A DNA stretch of 64,000 bases from Sphingomonas sp. 32-62-10 (lineage in GTDB: Bacteria > Pseudomonadota > Alphaproteobacteria > Sphingomonadales > Sphingomonadaceae). Below the pieces are notes generated by a model. It was not told where the DNA came from. It ran no database searches and saw only the letters and a program-made list of their open reading frames with translations. Made by a program: the position numbers and the translations under genes. Positions within the stretch are counted from its first letter, which is position 1. Each line of letters opens with the position of its first letter. Positions 41,117 to 52,839 of this stretch are shown in pieces. The stretch lies in the NCBI GenBank assembly GCA_002280555.1, contig NCEE01000023.1:82989-146988 (forward strand). Direction: 5' to 3'.

Positions 41117-42742
41117 ATGGCGACGATTGGAGCGACACAGGCCGAGACGGGAGCAGAAGCACCCGCGCCGAGCCGCAAGGACATCCAGCTCGTCATCACC
41201 GCATCGTCGCTCGGTACGATCTTCGAATGGTATGATTTCTTCATCTACGGCACGCTCGCCGCCAGCGGCATCATTGGCCGCACCTTCTTTCCCGCAGGCA
41301 ACGAAACCGTCCAGACGCTGCTGGCCTGGGCTGGCTTCGCGGTCGGGTTCGGTTTTCGCCCGCTTGGTGCGGTGCTGTTCGGCTTTTTGGGGGATCGGCT
41401 GGGGCGGAAATATACCTTCCTGGTGACCATCACGCTGATGGGGGTCGCAACTGCCGGGGTCGGGCTGGTGCCGTCGACCGAGGCGATCGGGCTGGCAGCG
41501 CCCGCGATCATCATCTTCCTGCGGATTCTGCAGGGACTGGCACTCGGCGGCGAATATGGCGGTGCGGCGATCTATGTTGCGGAACACGCCCCGGCTGGCC
41601 GCAGCGGCTATTATACCAGCTTCATTCAGGCCAGCGTCGCGGGTGGATTCATTCTGTCGATCGCCGTGGTGCTTGCCGCCAAGGCAGCGGTGACGGCCGA
41701 AGCCTGGGAGGCCTGGGCCTGGCGGTTGCCATTCCTGTTTTCGCTGTTGCTGCTCGCGGTGTCGCTGTGGATGCGCCTGAAACTCTCCGAAAGCCCGGTC
41801 TTCAAGCAGATGAAAGCCGCGGGCGAGACCGCAGCCAATCCATTTATTGAAAGCTTCACCTATCCCGGCAATCTGCGTCGGCTGTTCGTCGCGTTGTTCG
41901 GCATCGCAGCCGGCCTGACGGTCATCTGGTACACGGCGATGTTTACCGTATTATCGTTTCTGCAGACGACGATGCGCGTGGAGGAAACAACTGCGCAGCT
42001 TATTGTTGGGGCAGGGGCGGCCGCCGGGCTGTTCTGGTTCATCCTGTTCGGCTGGCTGTCTGATCGGATCGGGCGGAAGTTGCCGATCGTGATTGGTTAT
42101 GCGCTGACGTTGGTGATGCTGTTCCCGATCTTCTGGGTGATGGGCAGTGCCGCCAACCCCGGTCTTGCCGAAGCGGCGCGCCGTGCGCCGGTTGTCGTGT
42201 CAGGTCCGCAGTGCCGGTACAGCCCATTCGATAAGGAACAGGCCGATGAATGCGCTCGTGTGCTCGATCATCTGTCAAAAAAGGGCGTCGAATATACCAC
42301 GGTCGTCGCGCCGGTAACGGTGGTGACGGTGGGCGGCGTCACGGTCGCCAATGATCGTCCTGAAACGATCGATGCAGCGCTGATCGCCAACGGGTATAAT
42401 CTGGGCAAGGTGGTTCCCACACCGGGTAATATCGCGATCATTCTCGCCGCGATCATCCTGCTGAGTGCGCTATCGGGCGTTACCTACGGCCCGGTAGCGG
42501 CGCTGCTGGCGGAAATGTTTCCGCCGCGGATCCGGTACAGTTCCATGTCGATCCCCTATCATATCGGCACGGGCTATTTTGGCGGATTTTTACCGTTTAT
42601 CAGCCAGTATATCGTTGCGCGATCGGGCAATCCCTATGGTGGCTTGTGGTACACCTTGGCGGTGGTTGCGATGGCGCTGGTCGTAACGCTGGTCTGGTTG
42701 CGGGATGAGAAGGTCGATCTCGCCAAATCGACGGCCAGCTGA
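41117..42742 (+). CDS. MFS transporter, metabolite:H+ symporter (MHS) family
   Basis: A 541-residue permease with about twelve transmembrane helices. The MHS signature FEWYDFFIYGTLA is near residues 36-48, FRPLGAVLFGFLGDRLGRKYTF is the loop 2-3 motif, and RILQGLALGGEYGGAAIY follows. Relatives import dicarboxylates, citrate, proline/betaine or shikimate. A distinctive hydrophilic insertion of about 75 residues (around 350-430) separates two late helices. It contains C366 and C379 and a Val/Thr-rich strand-like stretch, and probably faces the periplasm. The substrate is unknown. GGGGGA precedes ATG 41117 by eight or nine bases. Confidence 0.9.
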   Translation: MATIGATQAETGAEAPAPSRKDIQLVITASSLGTIFEWYDFFIYGTLAASGIIGRTFFPAGNETVQTLLAWAGFAVGFGFRPLGAVLFGFLGDRLGRKYTFLVTITLMGVATAGVGLVPSTEAIGLAAPAIIIFLRILQGLALGGEYGGAAIYVAEHAPAGRSGYYTSFIQASVAGGFILSIAVVLAAKAAVTAEAWEAWAWRLPFLFSLLLLAVSLWMRLKLSESPVFKQMKAAGETAANPFIESFTYPGNLRRLFVALFGIAAGLTVIWYTAMFTVLSFLQTTMRVEETTAQLIVGAGAAAGLFWFILFGWLSDRIGRKLPIVIGYALTLVMLFPIFWVMGSAANPGLAEAARRAPVVVSGPQCRYSPFDKEQADECARVLDHLSKKGVEYTTVVAPVTVVTVGGVTVANDRPETIDAALIANGYNLGKVVPTPGNIAIILAAIILLSALSGVTYGPVAALLAEMFPPRIRYSSMSIPYHIGTGYFGGFLPFISQYIVARSGNPYGGLWYTLAVVAMALVVTLVWLRDEKVDLAKSTAS

Positions 42743-42794
42743 CCTGATCAACAGGGCTGGCACTGGAGCCCCGCCACTAGTAACGCCGCATGGC

Positions 42795-43835
42795 ATGACT
42801 GTAGCCCCGCTCCGTTTGCGCCTTGATGGCACTGCCCTGACCGATAACTGGCGGATGCTTGCTGCGATGAGCGGCCGTGCCGCGTGCGGCGCGGCGGTGA
42901 AGGCCGATGGCTATGGGCTGGGCGCAGGGGCCGTGGCCAGCAGGCTTGCTGCCGCGGGGTGCCGTGATTTCTTTGTTGCAACCTGGGCAGAGGCAGAGGC
43001 GCTGGCCCCGCTCGGTCTGCCCGTGTCGGTGCTCCACGGATTGCGTGCCGAGGATATGGCCGTGGCGCGGGCGGGGATCGGTCGACCAGTCCTCAACACG
43101 CTGGCGCAGGTTGGGCGCTGGCGGGCAATGGGCGGCGGGCAATGTGACGTGATGATCGACACCGGGATGAACCGGCTTGGCCTATCGGTGGAAGAGGCGC
43201 TGTCGGACGCGCTTGACGGGATCGAGATCGACACGGTGATGAGCCATTTGGCCTGCGCCGATGAGGATGTGCCGATGAATGCGGCACAGCTCGAGGCTTT
43301 TGGAGTGTTGACGGGGCGAGTTGCTGCGCGTCGTTTCAGCCTCGCAAACTCGGCGGGCATTGCGTTGGGTGCCGATTATGCGTTCGATCTCACGCGACCT
43401 GGTCTGGCGCTGTACGGCGGCGTGCCGCGTCCCGAACTGGCTGATTTGCGTCAGGTCGTGACGCCCGAAGCGCAGGTGTTGCAGCGCCGTCGCGTGCGCA
43501 CGGGGGCGACGATTGGGTATAACGCTACATACACGGCACAGGTGGATACCGAGGTAGCGATCATCAATATTGGCTATGCCGATGGCTATTTTCGGGGTTT
43601 TTCGGGCGTGGGGTGTGCGCGGTTCGACAAGGTCGCGCTACCCGTACTCGGCCGTGTCTCGATGGATCTTGTGGCGATTGCCGTAAATGATGCGCCGTTT
43701 CTGGCGGAAGGGGACTGGGTCTCACTCGATTATGCACTGCCGATCGCAGCAACGCATTCGGGAATGTCGCAATATGAGCTGCTGACCGGGCTTGGTGCTC
43801 GGCTTGATCGATTGTGGTCACCGAACGCCGGATAG
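42795..43835 (+). CDS. alr: Alanine racemase
   Basis: A 346-residue PLP enzyme of fold type III. The PLP lysine is K36 in AAVKADGYGLG, the second catalytic base is Y242 in TIGYNATYTA, and DTGMNRLGL, LANSAGIAL and RPGLALYGG are further family motifs. It interconverts L- and D-alanine for peptidoglycan. ATG 42795 is the family-consistent start, with no clear ribosome binding site; an extension upstream into the MFS gene was rejected. It begins 52 bp after the transporter and is followed by an 8-bp hairpin. Confidence 0.93.
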   Translation: MTVAPLRLRLDGTALTDNWRMLAAMSGRAACGAAVKADGYGLGAGAVASRLAAAGCRDFFVATWAEAEALAPLGLPVSVLHGLRAEDMAVARAGIGRPVLNTLAQVGRWRAMGGGQCDVMIDTGMNRLGLSVEEALSDALDGIEIDTVMSHLACADEDVPMNAAQLEAFGVLTGRVAARRFSLANSAGIALGADYAFDLTRPGLALYGGVPRPELADLRQVVTPEAQVLQRRRVRTGATIGYNATYTAQVDTEVAIINIGYADGYFRGFSGVGCARFDKVALPVLGRVSMDLVAIAVNDAPFLAEGDWVSLDYALPIAATHSGMSQYELLTGLGARLDRLWSPNAG

Positions 43836-43842
43836 ACGCAGC

Positions 43843-43866
43843 ACGGGCCAACAATGATTGGCCCGT
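43843..43866 (+). terminator. Terminator-like hairpin after alr
   Basis: ACGGGCCA (43843-43850) and TGGCCCGT (43859-43866) form a perfect 8-bp stem with an 8-base loop, starting seven bases after the alr stop. No proper T tract follows, so strength is uncertain. Confidence 0.5.
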
Positions 43867-43995
43867 ATTCCCAGTTTCATAGTGAACCTGTTGTTGCAGC
43901 ACTCCTGCGGCATCGTAAGTCTTACGCTTCTTTGCGGGGCAGCGCTGCGGTCCGACCCGCCGATCGCTGTCGGCTGAGAGCTACCGATCAGGCAC

Positions 43996-44026
43996 AAAAA
44001 AAGGGCCGCTCCCGAAGGAGCGGCCC
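43996..44026 (-). terminator. Intrinsic terminator of the TonB-dependent receptor gene
   Basis: On the minus strand a 10-bp GC stem (GGGCCGCTCC / GGAGCGGCCC, loop of four) is followed by seven T residues, 22 bases after the receptor stop at 44049. A CAATTTT on the other strand may also allow weak plus-strand termination. Confidence 0.9.
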
Positions 44027-44048
44027 CAATTTTACGGTAGCTACCGGA

Positions 44049-47180
<3,132 letters not shown>

Positions 47181-47423
47181 GGATGTGCCCCATTTTGTCT
47201 TGAGCGGTAGTGCCCTGAGATTCAGCATAGAACCGGCTAGGCCCTGCGGATGCAAGGCGAATATGAACATTTGCTGACATTTACGTTAAGTTTCCAAACC
47301 GCATGTTGCAAGATTGCCACGCATTGTGCGGATGAAACACGTCGGTCGCGCCCGACCAACCAATCTGGCATCCGGTCTGACCAGTGCGTAATAAAATTAC
47401 GTCAGCGGGAAATGTTCAATGGA
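47181..47423. other. Intergenic region between receptor start and thiolase stop
   Basis: Both flanking genes are on the minus strand, so this region should contain the TonB receptor promoter and leader and the thiolase 3' end. It is AT-richer around 47260-47410. I see no clear hairpin terminator and no additional gene. Confidence 0.5.
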
Positions 47424-48596
47424 TCACCGTTCGACGCACAGCGCAATTCCCATGCCGCCGCCGATACATAGGGTCGCCAGTCCTTTGCGCGCATCGCGGC
47501 GACCCATCTCGTACAACAGCGTCGTCAAAACGCGCGCGCCGGACGCCCCGATCGGGTGGCCAATCGCGATGGCGCCGCCGTTGACGTTGATCCGCGCGGG
47601 GTCCCAACCCAGTTCCTTGTTCACGGAAAGCGACTGGGCGGCAAAGGCTTCGTTGGATTCGATCAGGTCGAGATCGGCGATCGTCCAGCCTGCCTTTTCG
47701 AGCGCGCGGCGCGATGCGGGCACGGGGCCGATGCCCATCACGGCGGGGTCGACGCCAGCAGATGCCCAGCTGGCAATCCGGGCGAGGATTGGCGATCCGC
47801 GGCGCTCGGCCTCGTCCCGGCTCATGACCACCAGGGCGGCAGCGCCATCGTTCAGGCCACTGGCATTAGCGGCGGTAACAGTGCCGTCTTTCTTGAAGGC
47901 CGGCTTCACGCCCGACACGCTATCGATCGTCACGCCGCTGCGAATATATTCGTCGTCAGCGACGATCGTGTCGCCCTTGCGGCCCTTTATGGTGACGGCA
48001 GCAATCTCGTCCTTGAACCGACCGGCGGCACGTGCCGCCTCGGCCTTGTTCTGCGAAGCGACCGAAAAGGCGTCCTGCTCTTCGCGGGTGATCTGATAGC
48101 GTTCCGCCAGATTCTCGGCGGTAATGCCCATGTGGTAGCCGTTGAACACATCGATCAATCCGTCCTTGATCATCGTGTCGATCAGCTGGAGATCACCCAT
48201 TTTCTGCCCGCCGCGCAGAAATTGTGCATGCGGGGCAAGCGACATCGATTCCTGCCCGCCTGCGACGACGATGGTTGCATCGCCCGCCGCAATCGCCTGT
48301 GCCGCCAGCGCTACGGCGCGCAAACCCGATCCGCAGACCTGGTTAACGCTCCAGGCGGGCACTTCCTTGGGAATGCCCGCCGCCATCGAAGCCTGGCGAG
48401 CGGGATTCTGGCCCTGTGCCGCTGTAAGCACCTGGCCCAGGATCACCTCAGAAACGTCGGCGCCAGTGATGCCTGCCTGTGCCAGCGCCGCTTCGATCGC
48501 GACGCGGCCGAGCTCGTGCGCCGGGGTCGAACCGAATGCGCCCATGAAGCTGCCTACTGGCGTGCGCTTGGCGGCGGTGATGACGATGTCGGTCAT
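47424..48596 (-). CDS. phaA: Acetyl-CoA C-acetyltransferase (beta-ketothiolase)
   Basis: A 390-residue thiolase. The nucleophile is C88 in VNQVCGSGLRA, the second active cysteine is C377 in CIGGGMG, and NVNGGAIAIGHPIGASGAR holds the catalytic histidine. It condenses two acetyl-CoA to acetoacetyl-CoA or runs in reverse. The adjacent PhaC-like hydrolase and phaR suggest a polyhydroxyalkanoate role, so the symbol is a context-based choice (atoB would be the neutral alternative). It starts 46 bp downstream of the PhaC-like gene in the same direction, probably the same operon. Confidence 0.93.
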   Translation of the reverse strand: MTDIVITAAKRTPVGSFMGAFGSTPAHELGRVAIEAALAQAGITGADVSEVILGQVLTAAQGQNPARQASMAAGIPKEVPAWSVNQVCGSGLRAVALAAQAIAAGDATIVVAGGQESMSLAPHAQFLRGGQKMGDLQLIDTMIKDGLIDVFNGYHMGITAENLAERYQITREEQDAFSVASQNKAEAARAAGRFKDEIAAVTIKGRKGDTIVADDEYIRSGVTIDSVSGVKPAFKKDGTVTAANASGLNDGAAALVVMSRDEAERRGSPILARIASWASAGVDPAVMGIGPVPASRRALEKAGWTIADLDLIESNEAFAAQSLSVNKELGWDPARINVNGGAIAIGHPIGASGARVLTTLLYEMGRRDARKGLATLCIGGGMGIALCVER

Positions 48597-48642
48597 GGCG
48601 GGCTCCTGCAGAACGATGAGGGGGCATTAGAAATGGTGGCGG

Positions 48643-49713
48643 TTATCTAGCCTTCAGCGTCTGGCTTATCCAGTGGTCGAGCGGTTCCCAGAGCTGCGTT
48701 CGCGCGCCGCGACCGACAATCATGCCGACATGCCCCGCAGCAAGCTCGCGTCGATCGGCAAACCCCGCGGCGCTGGCGGCAGGTACGATTCGATCGTGCA
48801 ATGATACGAAATCAACGGTGGGGCAGGTAAGCTCATCAAGGTCGATCGGACGGCCGGTAATCGTCCAGCGGTTTGTGCCGGTAACGTCATCTGCAAACAT
48901 CCCCTCGAAAATCTGCGCACCGGCAGCATAGGTCAGCGGCGCACCCGCATTGGCCCAATCCTCCAGCGCCACAAAGCTGCGCGCTTCCGGACTGCCTGGC
49001 TCCATTGTCGCAAAGGCTTCATACTTGGCGATCGTGCGCATCGGATCGAGCTGCCAGAAACCGGCTTGCAGCACCTCCATGGGCACCAGCCCCATTGCCG
49101 CGCAGGCGGGCTGTGCTGTTTTCCAAAGATCGGCGATACGGGCGCGGGCCGCCACATCAAAGCCGCTAAAGCACCATGGTGCGGCGATCATCGCGAGCCC
49201 GGCCGCCGGAGTCAGGCAAGCAGCAGCCGCCGCCATCGTCCCCCCCAGGCAATAACCTATCAGCAGCGGCGGTTCGGGAAGTCGGGCAATCAGGGGCAGG
49301 AGCAAGCGCGATACGTGATCACCGACGTCCATGTCCCGCACGTTTGCATCCGGCGTTCCCCAGTCGACCAGGAAGACGCGGTGGCCCAGCGCAGCGAGCC
49401 AGCGCAGCATGGATTGTTGTCGCGCAAGATCAAGGATGAACGGCGGGTTGATCAGCGATGGCACCACCATGACCGGCGTGCCGCTGCCGCCATAGGCGCG
49501 TAGCCGCACCCGACCGCGCCGGTGTTTTACGCCACCCAACCTGCGACGCGGCCCGCGATCGGCGGCCTGATAGGCGGCGAGCCCGGCCAGCGCGGCGCGG
49601 CGCCGATCCGGTGATTGTGCAGTTTGTGTGCGCAGCATTTCCAGGAACAACGGCAGCGGCCTAGGCCCGTGTTGCGGCGCGGTATGAAACGGTGTTACAG
49701 CACTGTCATGCAC
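48643..49713 (-). CDS. PhaC-like alpha/beta hydrolase (putative PHA synthase or depolymerase-type)
   Basis: A 356-residue alpha/beta-hydrolase. The nucleophile elbow is GYCLGG with C155 (the Gly-x-Cys-x-Gly-Gly lipase-like box of PHA synthases), the acid is D307 (SLHDRIVP) and the base is H328 (AGHVGMIVG). VPSLINPPFILDL and VFLVDWGTPD are PHA-synthase-typical. Its length matches class III PhaC, but no phaE is adjacent, so it may be a divergent synthase. GTG 49713 keeps the conserved HGPRPLPLFLEMLR region. An ATG at 49731 would share its CATG with the ATG of divergent phaR, and either choice leaves no room for a separate promoter. Confidence 0.83.
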   Translation of the reverse strand: MHDSAVTPFHTAPQHGPRPLPLFLEMLRTQTAQSPDRRRAALAGLAAYQAADRGPRRRLGGVKHRRGRVRLRAYGGSGTPVMVVPSLINPPFILDLARQQSMLRWLAALGHRVFLVDWGTPDANVRDMDVGDHVSRLLLPLIARLPEPPLLIGYCLGGTMAAAAACLTPAAGLAMIAAPWCFSGFDVAARARIADLWKTAQPACAAMGLVPMEVLQAGFWQLDPMRTIAKYEAFATMEPGSPEARSFVALEDWANAGAPLTYAAGAQIFEGMFADDVTGTNRWTITGRPIDLDELTCPTVDFVSLHDRIVPAASAAGFADRRELAAGHVGMIVGRGARTQLWEPLDHWISQTLKAR

Positions 49714-49729
49714 CCTCGGGGGATCTCCC

Positions 49730-50269
49730 ATGAAAAAGACCGTTTCGGATGACGGCGTCGTCATCATCAAGAAATATGCCAACCGGCGCCTCTATAACAC
49801 CGAGACATCGTCCTACATCACGCTCGAGCATCTTGCTGCGATGACGCGCGAGGGTCGCGACTTCAAGGTCGTCGACGCCAAGACTGATGAAGATATCACC
49901 CATAACGTCCTCACCCAAATCATCATGGAAGAGGAATCGCGCGGACAGACAATGCTGCCGGTCAACTTCCTGCGCCAGCTGATTTCGATGTACGGGGATT
50001 CGATGCAGGCGATGGTGCCTGGATATCTGGAAGCATCCATGGAAGGCTTTCGTCGCAATCAGGCGCAGTTCAAATCGGCAGTCGAAGGTGCCTTCGCCCA
50101 TTCGCCCTTTGCCGAGATCGCCAAGCGCAATATCCAGATGTTCGAAGCGGCCACCGCTGCGTTCAAGCCCGGCGGCGCGCCCGATGTCGCAGCGCGGAAA
50201 GATGACGAGATCGCCGCGCTGAAATCGCAGCTTGCAGAACTGCAGGCCAAGGTGGAAAAACTCGGCTAA
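49730..50269 (+). CDS. phaR: Polyhydroxyalkanoate synthesis repressor PhaR
   Basis: A 179-residue PhaR. The N-terminal DNA-binding PHB accumulation domain reads IIKKYANRRLYNTETSSYITLE (broken by its charged turn) and KVVDAKTDEDITHNVLTQII. A second PHB_acc domain follows (MLPVNFLRQLISMYGDSMQ region), and the C-terminus is a short coiled coil (AALKSQLAELQAKVEKLG). PhaR binds both DNA and PHB granules and represses phasin and its own gene. GGGGGA lies six bases before ATG 49730. The gene is divergent from the PhaC-like gene with starts 16 bp apart or overlapping. Confidence 0.95.
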   Translation: MKKTVSDDGVVIIKKYANRRLYNTETSSYITLEHLAAMTREGRDFKVVDAKTDEDITHNVLTQIIMEEESRGQTMLPVNFLRQLISMYGDSMQAMVPGYLEASMEGFRRNQAQFKSAVEGAFAHSPFAEIAKRNIQMFEAATAAFKPGGAPDVAARKDDEIAALKSQLAELQAKVEKLG

Positions 50270-50312
50270 TCTGCCGGATGCCCCGGCGGCCTTGGTCCGG
50301 GGACGTCAACTA

Positions 50313-51626
50313 ATGAAGCGCATCATCGCCACGCTGATCGCCACCACGATGCTTGGGACGGCAGCTCCTGGTGCAGCGCAAACCGCCGACACTGCCGGCA
50401 GTGCGACGATTTATGTCCATGCGGGGCATGTGCTCGACCAGCCCGGCAAACCGATGCGCGGACCCAGCACAATCGTGCTGCGCGGCGGCAAAGTGGTGGC
50501 GGTGATGGATGGGCTTGCGGCGGTGCCCGCAGGCGCGACCCTGATCGACCTGAAGGACCGTTACGTCCTGCCCGGGCTTGTCGATTCGCACGTTCATCTC
50601 AGTTCGGATCGCGCGGGGCAGGAGGGTCTGCTCGCCGGGTTTACCGAGAACCGCCAGCTTGCGGCCTACGAAACCTATTGGAATGCGCAAAAGACGCTGC
50701 AGGCCGGGTTCACCACTGTCCGCAACCTGGGCGATGAGGGCGCGACGCTTGCGCTCCGCGAGGCCATCGCGCGCGGCTGGGTGAGCGGGCCCCGCATCAT
50801 CGATGCAGGGCGGCCGATCTCGACAACGTCGGGGCATATGGACGCTCGTCTGGGGGTTGGTGACGACTTTATCGACGCGATCCCGCACGACAATCTGTGT
50901 GACGGTCCCGATGAATGCCGCAAGGCAGTGCGGCTTCAGATCGGGCGCGGAGCGGACGTGATCAAGATTGCCACGACGGGCGGCGTCAACAGCCGGATTG
51001 GGGCCGGACTTGGCAAGCAGATGTTCGATGACGAAGCCCGTGCGATCGTGGAAACCGCGCATCTCTATGGCAAGAAGGTTGCGGTGCATGCGCATGGTGC
51101 CGATGGCATCGCCGTCGCGCTGCGTGCAGGCGCGGATTCGATCGAGCACGGCACGCTGATGGACGAAGAAGCGATCGCGCTTTTCAAGAAAACCGGGGCC
51201 TACTACGTCTCAACCCTGTCGACGGTGAACGGCTATCTCGAACGCATTGCCGCCAACCCCAACGCTTATTCGCCGGAGGTGCGCGCCAAAATCGATTGGC
51301 GGATCAGCATCACCGGCAAGGCCCTCGAAAAAGCGGTCCCGGCAGGCGTGAAGATCGCGTTCGGCACCGATGCGGGTGTGTCGAAACATGGGCGAAACGC
51401 CGATGAATTCGAGCTGATGGTCAAGCACGGGATGACGCCGTCACAGGCGATCATGGCGGCGACCACCAACGCCGCCGATCTGCTGGGCGTGGCGGGTGAT
51501 GTGGGCAGCATCGAACCCGGCAAAAGTGCTGATCTGATCGCGGTGGCTGGCGATCCGCTGGCCGATGTGCGGGTTTTGAAGCAGGTCAGCTTCGTGATGC
51601 GGGCAGGGATCGTCCACAAACGGTAA
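50313..51626 (+). CDS. Exported metal-dependent amidohydrolase
   Basis: A 437-residue amidohydrolase-superfamily protein with a signal peptide (residues 1-24, TAAPGAAQ). Metal-binding motifs are DSHVHLS (HxH on strand 1), VIKIATTGGVNSR carrying the bridging lysine, AVHAHGADGIA, IEHGTLMDEEA and FGTDAGV with the final aspartate. The segment DELP is absent. It is close to the imidazolonepropionase/prolidase-like (Xaa-Pro or organophosphate-type) exported amidohydrolases of sphingomonads and xanthomonads, which cleave N-acyl or dipeptide bonds. The substrate is unknown. It follows phaR by 43 bp on the same strand; a CCCCGG/CCGGGG stem at 50281-50302 lies in the gap. Confidence 0.88.
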   Translation: MKRIIATLIATTMLGTAAPGAAQTADTAGSATIYVHAGHVLDQPGKPMRGPSTIVLRGGKVVAVMDGLAAVPAGATLIDLKDRYVLPGLVDSHVHLSSDRAGQEGLLAGFTENRQLAAYETYWNAQKTLQAGFTTVRNLGDEGATLALREAIARGWVSGPRIIDAGRPISTTSGHMDARLGVGDDFIDAIPHDNLCDGPDECRKAVRLQIGRGADVIKIATTGGVNSRIGAGLGKQMFDDEARAIVETAHLYGKKVAVHAHGADGIAVALRAGADSIEHGTLMDEEAIALFKKTGAYYVSTLSTVNGYLERIAANPNAYSPEVRAKIDWRISITGKALEKAVPAGVKIAFGTDAGVSKHGRNADEFELMVKHGMTPSQAIMAATTNAADLLGVAGDVGSIEPGKSADLIAVAGDPLADVRVLKQVSFVMRAGIVHKR

Positions 51627-51650
51627 CATCGGTGCAAATCGTTTCAAACC

Positions 51651-51730
51651 CCCACCCTTTCGCCCTGAGCGAAGTCGAAGGGCAAGCCCAGCGCCTGGGC
51701 TTCGACTTCGCTCAGCCTGAACGGATGGGG
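51651..51730. repeat. REP-like intergenic palindrome (family A)
   Basis: CCTGAGCGAAGTCGAAGGGC on the left pairs with GCTTCGACTTCGCTCAGC on the right around a CCCAGCGCCTGGG loop hairpin. It lies between convergent genes. Confidence 0.85.
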
Positions 51731-51761
51731 GAGAATTGTTCAATCTGGTCCAGACCCGCCG

Positions 51762-52568
51762 TTACTTCTTCGGCTTGATGAACTTCAACGTCATGCGGTC
51801 GCTTTCGCCGATGGCCGTGTATCGTGCGCGATCGACGTCTTTTTCGGCGAAGTTGGGCGGCAGCGTCCACACGCCCTTGGGGTAATCATGCGTGTCCTTG
51901 GGGTTGGCGTTGATGTCGCTTTCGCCAGCCAGTTTGAACCCCGCCTTGGTGGCAAAGGCAATCACCGACGAGCGCTTCATGTATCCGCTCTTCGCCTCTG
52001 TGATGCCCTTGGCATCTTCGGGCAGGCGGTGCTCGACGACGCCGAGCGTGCCGCCGGGTTTCAGCATCGCGAACATCTGGTCAAACGCGGCCTGGGTCTG
52101 ATCGGTCGCGCCGAAGCTCCAGTTATGGACGTTGCGGAACGTCAGCACGACATCGGCGGTGCCGGCAGGCACGGCGGCGGCTGCATCGGTTGTCGGGAAG
52201 GCGGCAAACTTGATCTTGCCATATACTTCGGGTTTCGCCGCCTGCAGGTTCATCACGCCCTTGCGTGCGCCCGTCGACGGCGTCGCCGCATAAAGCGTAC
52301 CCTTCGTGACGTATGGAGCGAGAATTTCAGTGTACCAGCCACCGCCTGGCCAGATTTCCACCACCGTCTGATTCGGCTTCACACCAAAGAAAGCCAACGT
52401 CTCGGCCGGGTGGCGATACGGATCACGTGCCAGATTGGCTGGCGTGCGGCTCGGGGCCTTAACGGCAGCGATGATCGCGGGGCTCGGCGCGACGGCCGCA
52501 GCAATTGCACCACCGGCAAAGGCAAGGCTGGCGACGGCAAGAGTGGGGATCAGAAAGGGGTGGCGCAT
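51762..52568 (-). CDS. Exported methyltransferase-fold protein (COG4798-like)
   Basis: A 268-residue protein with a predicted Sec signal peptide (residues 1-23, LAVASLAFAGGAIAAA) followed by a class I SAM-methyltransferase fold: TVVEIWPGGGWYTEILAPYV as motif I, NVHNWSFGA in the middle, and MLKPGGTLGVVEHR as the post-motif. It matches the COG4798 'predicted methyltransferase' group. SAM is not known in the periplasm, so either the N-terminus anchors a cytoplasmic enzyme or the exported fold binds something else. ATG 52568 is preceded by GGAG at seven bases. It is divergent from the 61-residue membrane protein (starts 72 bp apart). Confidence 0.85.
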   Translation of the reverse strand: MRHPFLIPTLAVASLAFAGGAIAAAVAPSPAIIAAVKAPSRTPANLARDPYRHPAETLAFFGVKPNQTVVEIWPGGGWYTEILAPYVTKGTLYAATPSTGARKGVMNLQAAKPEVYGKIKFAAFPTTDAAAAVPAGTADVVLTFRNVHNWSFGATDQTQAAFDQMFAMLKPGGTLGVVEHRLPEDAKGITEAKSGYMKRSSVIAFATKAGFKLAGESDINANPKDTHDYPKGVWTLPPNFAEKDVDRARYTAIGESDRMTLKFIKPKK

Positions 52569-52640
52569 GACGACTCCTCGGGTAACAGTGGCGAGTAAAC
52601 GGGTAAAGACGCTGCGCTTTTTGGCTCGCAAAGGGGAATG

Positions 52641-52826
52641 ATGCAAGCAGGGCTTTGGGCGGGCGCGGGTATCGCGGTGGCGATTGCCTTGTTCAGCGGT
52701 TGGCGTGATTGGCGCCGCGCGCGCCGCGCTGATCCCGATGCCGTCAGCATGATCGATTGGCCGACTGTGCAGATTCTCGCACTAATCGCCGCCGTCGTGA
52801 TGGCAGGACTGGCGCTGAAGGGTTGA
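52641..52826 (+). CDS. Small two-helix membrane protein
   Basis: A 61-residue protein with two hydrophobic helices (about residues 4-20 and 42-60) separated by a basic Arg-rich loop (WRDWRRARRADPD). It is unassigned to any family. The AAGGGG site at 52631-52636 suits ATG 52641 better than the ATG three bases earlier. It ends 13 bp before the convergent retropepsin-like gene stop and is divergent from the exported methyltransferase-fold gene. The good ribosome binding site and clean membrane topology support it. Confidence 0.6.
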   Translation: MQAGLWAGAGIAVAIALFSGWRDWRRARRADPDAVSMIDWPTVQILALIAAVVMAGLALKG

Positions 52827-52839
52827 GCCAGCGCGCCGA

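Noticed and set aside
42705..42794. 30-codon N-terminal extension of alanine racemase
   Set aside because: It overlaps the end of the MFS gene, and the conserved racemase N-terminus begins at the ATG at 42795.
50281..50302. CCCCGG/CCGGGG stem after phaR as a strong terminator
   Set aside because: Only six base pairs and no T tract; termination there cannot be supported.
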